64,000 nt of DNA. Origin: Pseudomonadota bacterium. GTDB taxonomy: Bacteria > Pseudomonadota > Gammaproteobacteria > Ga0077536. Positions 54,452 to 62,563 of this stretch are shown here, piece by piece. The stretch covers positions 186,001 through 250,000 of the forward strand of contig JADJYF010000005.1 of NCBI GenBank assembly GCA_016719885.1, in the 5' to 3' direction. Position 1 is the stretch's first letter. The number at the start of each line of letters is the position of its first letter. The notes under the pieces were generated by a model. It saw nothing but the letters and a program-made list of their open reading frames with translations. It ran no database searches and was not told the DNA's origin. The translations under genes and the position numbers were made by a program.

Positions 54452-55888
54452 TTGAGCATCCTAATCGATCTGGTTCGAGCCGCAGCCGCTCGGGTCACCG
54501 GGCGTGCAACGCCCAAGGCCGCCGCCGCCGCTGCCCCCGTTTCCCCACCCCCACGTTCCAAGCGCAAGAACGAGCAAGCCGTGCCCGCGCGCGGGGCTGC
54601 GCCGCGCATCTACACGCGTAGTGAGCACAACATTTCGCGCAAGATGATTTCGCCGAGCGCGCTGAAGGTCCTGTATCGACTCGACGGCGCCGGCTTCCGC
54701 GCCTGCCTGGTCGGCGGTGGCGTGCGCGATCTCTTGCTCGGTCGCGAGCCCAAGGACTTCGACGTCGCCACCGACGCGAGTCCCGACCAGGTGCGCGAGC
54801 TGTTCCGCAACTGCCGTCTCATCGGCCGCCGTTTCCGCCTCGCCCACGTGCGCTTCGGGCCCGAAATCATCGAAGTGGCGACGTTCCGCGCCGCCCATGA
54901 CGACGACGATGGCGACCACGCCGAAATGAGCGACGAAGGCCGCATCCTGCGCGACAACGTTTACGGCAACATCGAAGACGACGTGTGGCGCCGCGACTTC
55001 ACCGTCAACGGTCTGTACTACGACATCCACGACTTCAGCGTCATTGATTATGTCGGCGGCGTGGAAGACCTGGAAAAAGGCGTGTTGCGCATCATCGGCG
55101 ACCCCGAGCAACGCTACCGCGAAGACCCGGTGCGCATGCTGCGCGCGATCCGCTTCGCGGTGAAACTCGGTTTCAACCTCGACCCGTCCTGCGCCAAACC
55201 CTTGCCCAAACTCGCCAACCTGCTCGACGCCATCTCGTCGGCGCGATTGTTCGATGAAGCCTTGAAGCTGTTCCACGGCGGCTATGCGCTGCAGACCTTC
55301 GAGGCGTTGCGCCATCATCATCTCTTCGAGCACCTGTTCCCGCTCACCGAAATCGCCTTGAGCCACGAGCACGAGGGCTTTCCCGCCACGCTCATCGGCC
55401 GCGCGCTGGACAACACCGACCAGCGCATCGCCGAGGGCAAGTCCGTGACGCCGGCCTTCCTGCTCGCGGCCTTGCTGTGGGACGCCTTCGAAGAGCGCCG
55501 CCAACAGCTCGAAGCCGACGGCATGCAGCCCATGGATGCGCTCGGTCTCGCCGCGGACCAGGTCATCGCCAAGCAGGTGGCGCGCCTGGCCGTGCCGCGG
55601 CGTTTCACGCAGGTCACGCGTGACATCTGGGCCATGCAGCCGCGCCTCGTCGACCTCTCGCCCAAGCGCGCGCGCCGCGCGATCGAAAACCCGCGCTTCC
55701 GCGCCGCCTATGATTTCTTGCTGCTGCGCGCCGAAGCCGGTGATGCCGACGCGGCGGCCTGCGCCGACTGGTGGACCGATTTCCAGGACGCCAGCGACAG
55801 CGAGCGCGACAACATGCTGAACGCGCTGGACGAACGCCCCGCGCCGGGTGGCGGCAAGCGCCGTCGGCGTCGCAAGCGGCGCGCCTGA
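54452..55888 (+). CDS. pcnB: Poly(A) polymerase I
   Basis: PcnB adds poly(A) tails to RNA 3' ends, promoting decay. The nucleotidyltransferase signature CLVGGGVRDLLLGREPKDFD is followed by FRNCRLIGRRFRLAHV, RRDFTVNGLYYD, the RNA-binding region ERYREDPVRMLRAIRFA-like (QRYREDPVRMLRAIRFA) and a basic C-terminus KRRRRRKRRA, as in true PcnB rather than CCA transferase. The start is uncertain. TTG 54452 (478 residues, LSILIDLVR) fits related N-termini; a downstream GTG is possible, and the frame is open to 54287. It overlaps folK by one base. Confidence 0.93.
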   Translation: MSILIDLVRAAAARVTGRATPKAAAAAAPVSPPPRSKRKNEQAVPARGAAPRIYTRSEHNISRKMISPSALKVLYRLDGAGFRACLVGGGVRDLLLGREPKDFDVATDASPDQVRELFRNCRLIGRRFRLAHVRFGPEIIEVATFRAAHDDDDGDHAEMSDEGRILRDNVYGNIEDDVWRRDFTVNGLYYDIHDFSVIDYVGGVEDLEKGVLRIIGDPEQRYREDPVRMLRAIRFAVKLGFNLDPSCAKPLPKLANLLDAISSARLFDEALKLFHGGYALQTFEALRHHHLFEHLFPLTEIALSHEHEGFPATLIGRALDNTDQRIAEGKSVTPAFLLAALLWDAFEERRQQLEADGMQPMDALGLAADQVIAKQVARLAVPRRFTQVTRDIWAMQPRLVDLSPKRARRAIENPRFRAAYDFLLLRAEAGDADAAACADWWTDFQDASDSERDNMLNALDERPAPGGGKRRRRRKRRA

Positions 55889-56415
55889 TGCAGAGCGTCA
55901 CGGCCTACATCGGCCTCGGCAGCAATCTCGATGATCCCGCCGCGCAGGTCGCCACGGCCATCGACGCGCTCGCCGCGCTGCCCGACTGTTCGCTGCGCGC
56001 GGTCTCGAGTTTCTATCGCAACCCACCGATGGGGCCCAAGGACCAGCCGGATTACGTGAACGCGGTGGTGGCGCTCGAGACCCGTCTCGCGCCGCGCGCC
56101 CTGCTCGACGCCATGCAGGCCATTGAACGCGCGCAAGGCCGCGACCGCAGCGGTCAGCGCTGGGGACCGCGCACCATCGACCTGGACCTCTTGGTCTACG
56201 GTGACAGCGTTCTCCACGAGGATCACCTGACGGTGCCGCACCCGGGCCTTGCCGAGCGCGCCTTCGTGCTGGTGCCGCTGGCTGAAATCGCGCCCCACGT
56301 GTCGATACCGGGCCACGCCGCGCTGGCCACCTTGCTGGCCGCCGTCGATCGCGCCAGCGTGGTGCCGATGCCCGCTCCCTCTCGTTCCATGCCACGGATA
56401 TCTTCGACCCGATGA
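55888..56415 (+). CDS. folK: HPPK: hydroxymethyl-dihydropterin pyrophosphokinase
   Basis: FolK activates the pterin for folate synthesis. The 175-residue protein begins with YIGLGSNLDDP, has SSFYRNPPMGPKDQPDYVNA, and the signature RWGPRTIDLDLLVYG followed by PHPGLAERAFVLVPL. It starts on the pcnB stop (TGATG) and its end overlaps panC by four bases. In most relatives panB lies between folK and panC; it is absent here. Confidence 0.95.
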   Translation: MQSVTAYIGLGSNLDDPAAQVATAIDALAALPDCSLRAVSSFYRNPPMGPKDQPDYVNAVVALETRLAPRALLDAMQAIERAQGRDRSGQRWGPRTIDLDLLVYGDSVLHEDHLTVPHPGLAERAFVLVPLAEIAPHVSIPGHAALATLLAAVDRASVVPMPAPSRSMPRISSTR

Positions 56416-57278
56416 TTACCAATTACGATCTGAAGACGCTGCGCGAGACCTTGCGTGAATGGCGCCGTGAAGGCCTGACCGTCGCCCTGGTGCCGACCAT
56501 GGGCAATCTGCACGACGGCCACATCTCGCTGTTGGCCCGTGCCCGCGAGATTGCCGATCGCAGCGTGGTGAGCATTTTCGTCAATCCCATCCAGTTCGGA
56601 CGTGGCGAAGATTACGAGCGCTATCCGAGCACCCTCGATGCCGACCGCGCCAAGCTCGAAGCCGCCGGTCTCGATCTCTTGTTCGCGCCCAACCTCGCCG
56701 AGCTCTACCCGGGCGGTATCGAGGAAGACACGCGCGTCACCGTGCCGGCCCTGTCCGACATCCTGTGCGGAGAATTCCGCCCCGGCCATTTCTCCGGCGT
56801 GGCGACGGTCGTCAGCAAGCTGTTCATCAACACCCAGCCCGATTTCGCGCTGTTCGGTGAAAAGGACTTCCAGCAGGTGATGGTCATCCGGCGCATGGTC
56901 CGCGACTTGCTGTTCCCGGTGAAGATCATCGGCATGCCGATCATTCGCGAAGCCGATGGCCTGGCCATGAGTTCGCGCAACAGCTACTTGAAGCCCGCCG
57001 AGCGCCAGGTTGCCGCCGGCATTTTCGCCAGCCTCACCCGCGCCGCCACCGAGTTGCGCGAGCAGACGCAGGGCATCGCCGCGCTCGAGCAGCGTTGCGT
57101 CGAGGAATTGACCGCGCTCGGCATGCGTCCCGAGTACATCTCCGTGCGCAGCGCCCTCGACCTGTCACTGCCCAAGGCCGGCGACCAGGACTTGATCATC
57201 TTGGCCGCCGCGTGGCTGGGCGGTGCGCGCCTCATCGACAATGTGCGCGTGATGCTCAGCAAGCCGCTGGCGGCCTGA
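56412..57278 (+). CDS. panC: Pantothenate synthetase
   Basis: PanC joins pantoate and beta-alanine to make pantothenate. The 288-residue protein has the nucleotide-binding PTMGNLHDGHISLL (HIGH-like), FVNPIQFGRGEDYERYP, FGEKDFQQ and the KMSKS-like SSRNSYL. It begins in the folK stop (ATGA). Confidence 0.97.
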   Translation: MITNYDLKTLRETLREWRREGLTVALVPTMGNLHDGHISLLARAREIADRSVVSIFVNPIQFGRGEDYERYPSTLDADRAKLEAAGLDLLFAPNLAELYPGGIEEDTRVTVPALSDILCGEFRPGHFSGVATVVSKLFINTQPDFALFGEKDFQQVMVIRRMVRDLLFPVKIIGMPIIREADGLAMSSRNSYLKPAERQVAAGIFASLTRAATELREQTQGIAALEQRCVEELTALGMRPEYISVRSALDLSLPKAGDQDLIILAAAWLGGARLIDNVRVMLSKPLAA

Positions 57279-57307
57279 GCGCGGGCGCCAGCAGCGGAAT
57301 CCACGGC

Positions 57308-58654
57308 ATGAACAAGGGCGTCTACATCAAGACCTTCGGTTGCCAGATGAACGAGTACGATTCGAGCAAGATGCTGGCCCTGCTCGAACGCAGCCACGGT
57401 CTGACGCCGGTCGGCAGCCCCGAACAGGCGCGCGTCCTGCTCATGAACACCTGCTCGGTGCGCGAGAAGGCGCAGGAAAAACTGTTCTCCGAACTCGGTC
57501 GCTGGCGGCCGCTGAAGGATGCCGATCCGAACGTCATCATCGCGGTCGGCGGCTGCGTCGCCAGCCAGGAGGGCGAACTCATCTGGGAGCGCGCGCCCTA
57601 CGTCGACGTGGTGTTCGGGCCGCAAACCCTGCATCGACTGCCGGCCATGATTGCCGAGGTCGAGCGCGGCGCGAACCGCCTGATCGACATCTCCTTTCCC
57701 GAAATAGAGAAATTCGACAACCTGCCGCCGGCGCGCGTCGACGGCCCGAGCGCGTTCGTCTCGATCATGGAGGGCTGTAGCAAGTACTGCAGCTTCTGCA
57801 TCGTGCCCTACACGCGCGGCGAAGAATTCAGCCGGCCCTTCGACGACGTCATCACCGAGATTGTCGATCTCGCCGCCGCCGGCGTGCGCGAAGTGGTGTT
57901 GCTCGGCCAGAACGTCAACGCCTACCGCGGTGCGACCCACGACGGACAGGTGGTCGATCTCGCCGCGCTCATTCGTTACGTGGCGGCGGTGGACGGCGTG
58001 GAGCGCATCCGCTTCACCACTTCGCATCCGCTCGAATTCACGCCGCGCCTGATCCAGGCCTACGCCGAGGTGCCGGAGCTCGTCAGCCACCTGCACTTGC
58101 CGGTGCAGAGCGGCGCCGATCGCATCCTCGCGCTGATGAAGCGCGGCCACACCACGCTCGAATACAAATCCATCATCCGTCGCCTGCGCGAAGCGCGGCC
58201 GGACATCCTGATTTCCACGGATTTCATCGTCGGCTTTCCCGGCGAGACCGACGAGGATTTCGCCCGCACCATGGCCTTCATCGACGAGCTGCGTTTCGAC
58301 CAGTCCTTCAGCTTCATCTACAGCGCGCGGCCGGGCACGCCGGCGGCGGCGCTGCCGGACGACGTCAGCCTGCACGAGAAGCAGCATCGCCTCGCCATCC
58401 TGCAGCGGCGCATAACCGAGTTCGCGGACGAATACAACGCCGCCATGGTCGGCACCACGCAACGCGTGCTGGTCACCGGCCATGCGCGCAAGGACGCAAG
58501 CGAGCTCGCGGCCCGCACCGCGCACAACCGCGTGGTGAATTTCGCCGGGCCGGCGCATCTCATCGGCGATTTCGCCGAGGTGCGCATCAGCGCCGCGCTG
58601 CCCAACTCGCTGCGCGGCGAATGGCTGGGTGTCGCCCTCGAGGCCAGCGCATGA
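57308..58654 (+). CDS. miaB: tRNA-2-methylthio-N6-dimethylallyladenosine synthase MiaB
   Basis: MiaB is a radical-SAM methylthiotransferase that modifies A37 of tRNAs. The 448-residue protein has the N-terminal cluster cysteines in TFGCQMNEYDS, MNTCSVREK and GGCVASQE, the radical-SAM motif CSKYCSFCIVPYTRG, and a C-terminal TRAM domain. The ATG at 57308 is chosen from a frame open since 57095 in panC. It is followed by ybeZ with an ATGA overlap. Confidence 0.97.
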   Translation: MNKGVYIKTFGCQMNEYDSSKMLALLERSHGLTPVGSPEQARVLLMNTCSVREKAQEKLFSELGRWRPLKDADPNVIIAVGGCVASQEGELIWERAPYVDVVFGPQTLHRLPAMIAEVERGANRLIDISFPEIEKFDNLPPARVDGPSAFVSIMEGCSKYCSFCIVPYTRGEEFSRPFDDVITEIVDLAAAGVREVVLLGQNVNAYRGATHDGQVVDLAALIRYVAAVDGVERIRFTTSHPLEFTPRLIQAYAEVPELVSHLHLPVQSGADRILALMKRGHTTLEYKSIIRRLREARPDILISTDFIVGFPGETDEDFARTMAFIDELRFDQSFSFIYSARPGTPAAALPDDVSLHEKQHRLAILQRRITEFADEYNAAMVGTTQRVLVTGHARKDASELAARTAHNRVVNFAGPAHLIGDFAEVRISAALPNSLRGEWLGVALEASA

Positions 58655-59640
58655 GCACCGCCGCCATCGAAATCGCGCTGGAGCCGGCCGACAACGAGCG
58701 CCTCGCCAACCTGTGCGGCCAGTTCGACGAGAACCTGCGCCTGCTGGAGCGCCGCACCGGCGTCGAGATCGGCAATCGCGGCAACCAGTTCAAGCTGGTC
58801 GGCGAGCACGACGTGGTGGTGGTCACCGAGCGTGTCATCCGTCAGCTCTACAGCCTGACCGGCACGCGCTCCATCACCGGCGCCGACGTGCACCTGGAAC
58901 TGCGCAACGCCGACATGAGCGGCGAAGAGGAATTCGACGACAGCCTGGGTTCGATCCGCACGCGGCGCACCATGGTCAAGGCGCGCGGTGTGAACCAGCG
59001 CAAGTACCTCGATGCGATCCGCGAGTTCGACATCAGCTTCGGCATCGGCCCGGCCGGCACCGGCAAGACCTACCTGGCGGTGGCGAGCGCGGTGGCGGCG
59101 CTCGATTCGGATTCGGTGCGGCGCATCTGCCTGGTACGGCCGGCGGTGGAAGCCGGCGAGCGGCTCGGCTTCCTGCCCGGCGACATGTCGCAGAAAATCG
59201 ATCCCTATCTTCGCCCGCTGTACGACGCCCTGTATGAAATGCTCGGCTTCGAGCGTGTCGCCAAGCTCATCGAACGCAACATCATCGAAGTGGCGCCGCT
59301 GGCCTTCATGCGCGGCCGCACCTTGAACGAGTCGTTCATCATTCTCGACGAGGCGCAGAACACCACCATCGAACAGATGAAGATGTTCCTGACCCGTATC
59401 GGCTTCGGCTCCAAGGCGGTGGTGACGGGCGACGTCACGCAGATCGACCTGCCGCGCGGCCGCACCTCGGGTCTCAAACACGTCATAGACGTGCTGGATG
59501 GCGTGGAAGGCATCAGTTTCACGTTCTTCCGCTCCAAGGACGTGGTGCGTCATACGCTGGTGGCACGCATCCTCGATGCCTACGCCATCCACGAGGCCGA
59601 CAACGAAGCCGAGCGCGACGACGAGCGTCGCAACGGATGA
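58651..59640 (+). CDS. ybeZ: PhoH-like ATPase YbeZ (PhoL)
   Basis: A 329-residue PhoH-family ATPase with an N-terminal RNA-binding-like region, Walker A GPAGTGKT (133-140) and the ILDEAQNTT box. It works with the endoribonuclease YbeY in rRNA processing and 70S quality control, judged from studied homologues. The ATG at 58651 overlaps the miaB stop, and the gene overlaps ybeY by four bases. It lacks the PIN domain found in the PhoH2 protein at 24054. Confidence 0.95.
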   Translation: MSTAAIEIALEPADNERLANLCGQFDENLRLLERRTGVEIGNRGNQFKLVGEHDVVVVTERVIRQLYSLTGTRSITGADVHLELRNADMSGEEEFDDSLGSIRTRRTMVKARGVNQRKYLDAIREFDISFGIGPAGTGKTYLAVASAVAALDSDSVRRICLVRPAVEAGERLGFLPGDMSQKIDPYLRPLYDALYEMLGFERVAKLIERNIIEVAPLAFMRGRTLNESFIILDEAQNTTIEQMKMFLTRIGFGSKAVVTGDVTQIDLPRGRTSGLKHVIDVLDGVEGISFTFFRSKDVVRHTLVARILDAYAIHEADNEAERDDERRNG

Positions 59641-60131
59641 CGACGGCGGGTCTCGCGCAGGTGGGTTCGGCGCCGCTCGCCGAAGTCGACCTGGCACTGC
59701 AGGTGGAGAGCGTGGCCGCCGGCGTGCCGGACCAGGCATTCTTCGCCGAGTGCGTGGCGCGCGCCGCCGCGGCCTTTCGCGCGCGGGTCGAAGTGACGCT
59801 GCGCGTGGTGGATGAAGACGAGGGGCGCGCGCTCAATCGCCAATGGCGCGAGCGCGATTACGCGACCAACGTGTTGTCCTTCGCCGCCGAGGGGCTCGCC
59901 GACATCGCGCCCGATCTCCTTGGTGACATCGTGCTGTGCGCGCCGGTGGTGAGCGCCGAGGCCCGCGCGCAGGGCAAGCAGGCATCGCACCACTGGGCGC
60001 ATCTCACGGTGCACGGCGTGTTGCACCTGCTCGGATTCGATCACCAGGACGACGAAGGCGCAACCCTCATGGAGCAACACGAACGCGCGATACTGGCGGC
60101 CATGGGCATTGCCGATCCGTATCGCGCCTGA
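59637..60131 (+). CDS. ybeY: Endoribonuclease YbeY
   Basis: YbeY is the single-strand endoribonuclease that matures 16S rRNA 3' ends and inspects ribosomes. The 164-residue protein has NRQWRERDYATNVLSF and the zinc motif HLTVHGVLHLLGFDHQDD. It starts in the ybeZ stop (ATGA) and is followed by corC after 10 bases. The first 20 residues vary and the true start could be a few codons later. Confidence 0.95.
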   Translation: MTTAGLAQVGSAPLAEVDLALQVESVAAGVPDQAFFAECVARAAAAFRARVEVTLRVVDEDEGRALNRQWRERDYATNVLSFAAEGLADIAPDLLGDIVLCAPVVSAEARAQGKQASHHWAHLTVHGVLHLLGFDHQDDEGATLMEQHERAILAAMGIADPYRA

Positions 60132-60141
60132 CGGACCCTCG

Positions 60142-61014
60142 ATGAACGACCTTCACGCCAGCCTGCGCACCACCCTCCACGGCCTGTGGCAGGACTGGTT
60201 GCGCCGTTTCCGCCCCGATCCCAATGGCCGTCAGCGCCTGGTCGATACCATCCGCGACGCCGAGGAGCAGCACATCATTGATCCCGATACCGTGGCAATG
60301 ATGGAAGGCGCGCTGCTGGTGTCGGAGATCCAGGTGCGTGACATCATGGTGCCGCGTTCGGACATCGTCTTCATTGAAGAACACGCGGTGCCGCGCGAAT
60401 TCCTCTCGGAAGTGATCGAGTCGGGCCATTCGCGCTTTCCGGTGTTCGACGACAAGCGCGAGAACGTGCTCGGCATCCTGTTGGCCAAGGACCTCTTGCC
60501 GCTGCTGGCCGAGCCGGGTCTCGCCTTCGACATCCGCGACATCATGCGGCCGGTGGCCTTCGTGCCGGAGAGCAAGCGCCTCAACATCCTGCTGCGCGAA
60601 TTCCGCGAGCGGCGCAATCACCTGGCGGTGGTGGTCGACGAGTACGGCGGCATCTCCGGGCTGGTCACCATCGAGGACGTCATCGAGCAGATCGTCGGCG
60701 AAATCGACGACGAGCATGATCTCGCCGAAGAAGACAACATCCGCCGTCATCGCGACGAGCGCTATACCGTCAAGGCGCGCACGCCCATCGAGGAATTCAA
60801 CGATCGTTTCGGCGTGGTCTTCGAGACCGATGATTATGACACCGTCGGCGGTCTCGTCATCCACGAGCTCGGTCACCTGCCGCGGCGTGGCGAAGAGCTT
60901 CGATTCCAGGGCTTCGAGTTCAAGGTGCTGCGCGCCGACCGCCGCCGCATCCGCTTGCTGCGCGTGATCCGCGGCGACCAGGCGCTGCCTTCGGCCACCG
61001 ACGGCGACGGTTGA
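60142..61014 (+). CDS. corC: CorC-like CBS-domain transport protein (YbeX)
   Basis: A 290-residue protein with two CBS domains (RDIMVPRSDIVFI and RDIMRPVAFVPESKR) and a C-terminal CorC/HlyC domain (DTVGGLVIHELGHLPRRGEE). It lacks the membrane domain of larger CorC proteins and matches soluble YbeX, linked to magnesium/cobalt efflux and ribosome maturation in studied species. The ATG at 60142 gives MNDLHASLR; an upstream in-frame start at 60109 overlaps ybeY. Confidence 0.93.
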   Translation: MNDLHASLRTTLHGLWQDWLRRFRPDPNGRQRLVDTIRDAEEQHIIDPDTVAMMEGALLVSEIQVRDIMVPRSDIVFIEEHAVPREFLSEVIESGHSRFPVFDDKRENVLGILLAKDLLPLLAEPGLAFDIRDIMRPVAFVPESKRLNILLREFRERRNHLAVVVDEYGGISGLVTIEDVIEQIVGEIDDEHDLAEEDNIRRHRDERYTVKARTPIEEFNDRFGVVFETDDYDTVGGLVIHELGHLPRRGEELRFQGFEFKVLRADRRRIRLLRVIRGDQALPSATDGDG

Positions 61015-61039
61015 TGTCGGCAAGCCCGCGCTGATCTCG

Positions 61040-62563
61040 ATGGCGAACGCGCCTTCCCCTCCAGAGCGCGGCGTCGCGCGGCGCGACCTCGTGCTGGCGC
61101 TGGCGGCCGGCCTCGTCGTGCCGTTCGCTTTTGCGCCCTACGACCTGTGGCCCGTGGCCATGCTCGCCATGACAGCGCTCAACCTGTTGCTCGCGGGGCG
61201 CACGCCGCGCCAGGCCTTTCGTCTCGGCTGGTGTTTCGGCTTCGGCATGTTCGGCCACGGCGTATGGTGGATACAGGTCAGCGTCCACCAGTTCGGTCTG
61301 CCCTACTACAGCTTCTCGGTAACCATGACCGCCCTGCTGGTCGCTTTCCTGTCGCTCTATCCGGCGCTGTTCGCCGCGCTATTGCGACGCCTGCCGGTGG
61401 GCGCTGAAGGGCTGCGTCATGTGCTGCTGGCGCCCGCCCTGTGGGTCTGCGGCGAATGGCTGCGCGGTTGGATCTTCACCGGCTTCCCGTGGCTGTCGCT
61501 CGGCTACAGCCAGCTCGACGCGCCGCTGTCCGCGCTCGCGCCCTGGGGTGGCGAACACCTGTGCTCGGTGGCGGTGGTGATGGCCGCCGGCTTCATCACG
61601 CAGTGCTTTGGCGGCTCGCTGCGCGCGCGTCTCGCCTGCGGCGCGGCGCTGCTGGCCATGTTCGCGGCGGCCGCGACTTTGCGCGGCGTGCCGACCAGTC
61701 ACGAGACCGAGGCCGGTCTCAGCGTCGCGCTGGTGCAGGGCGCCATCCCGCAGCAGATGAAATGGGAGCTGTCGCAGCGCGAGCATGCGTTCAAGCTCTA
61801 CAACGAACTGTCGGCGCCCCATTGGCAGTCCGACGTCGTGATCTGGCCCGAGACGGCGATACCGGCCTTCGCCGACGAAGTGCCGGAGATGATCACGAGC
61901 CTCGCGCACACCGCGCGCGCGGCGCGCACCACCTTGCTGGTCGGCATGCCGACCGGCGAGCCATGGAGCGGTGGTCGCTACTACAACAGCGTGGTGGCCT
62001 TGGGCAGTGAGCCGGGCCGTTACGACAAGCGCCATCTCGTGCCTTTCGGCGAGTTCTTTCCGTTCAAGGCGGCGCTGGAAAACCTTTCGCGCCTGCTCAG
62101 CATTCCGATGTCGGATTTCAGCGAGGGCGATATCCGCCAGGCCACGCTGCATGCCGCCGGCCACGCGGTCGGCGTGTCGATCTGCTACGAGGATGTCTAC
62201 GCGCGCGAGGTGCGGCGCGCCTTGCCGCAGGCAGGCTTCCTGGTCAATGTCAGCAATGACGCCTGGTTCGGAGACACCATCGCGCCCCATCAGCATCTGC
62301 AGATCGCACGCATGCGCGCGCTGGAGGCAGGCCGCTACCTGCTGCGCGCCACCAATACCGGCATCACCGCCATCATCGACGAGCGTGGCCGGGTCACGGC
62401 GCGCGCGCCGCAATTCCAGCCGACCGCGCTGACCGGCAGCTTCGCCGCGCGCGGTGGCGCCACGCCTTACGTACGGCTCGGCGACTGGCCGCTATTCGCG
62501 GTGCTGGTCACGATCGTACTGGCCGTGACGCTGGACGGTCGCCGTCGCGCGGCGTGCCGTTGA
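61040..62563 (+). CDS. lnt: Apolipoprotein N-acyltransferase
   Basis: Lnt adds the third acyl chain to lipoproteins such as BamB, BamC and PilW encoded here. The 507-residue membrane enzyme has N-terminal membrane helices and a periplasmic nitrilase domain with the triad Glu in WPETAIPAF, Lys in KRHLVPFGEFFPF and Cys in VSICYEDVY, and a C-terminal membrane helix. It closes the miaB-ybeZ-ybeY-corC-lnt series. Its last 56 bases overlap the convergent glycosyltransferase gene. Confidence 0.96.
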   Translation: MANAPSPPERGVARRDLVLALAAGLVVPFAFAPYDLWPVAMLAMTALNLLLAGRTPRQAFRLGWCFGFGMFGHGVWWIQVSVHQFGLPYYSFSVTMTALLVAFLSLYPALFAALLRRLPVGAEGLRHVLLAPALWVCGEWLRGWIFTGFPWLSLGYSQLDAPLSALAPWGGEHLCSVAVVMAAGFITQCFGGSLRARLACGAALLAMFAAAATLRGVPTSHETEAGLSVALVQGAIPQQMKWELSQREHAFKLYNELSAPHWQSDVVIWPETAIPAFADEVPEMITSLAHTARAARTTLLVGMPTGEPWSGGRYYNSVVALGSEPGRYDKRHLVPFGEFFPFKAALENLSRLLSIPMSDFSEGDIRQATLHAAGHAVGVSICYEDVYAREVRRALPQAGFLVNVSNDAWFGDTIAPHQHLQIARMRALEAGRYLLRATNTGITAIIDERGRVTARAPQFQPTALTGSFAARGGATPYVRLGDWPLFAVLVTIVLAVTLDGRRRAACR

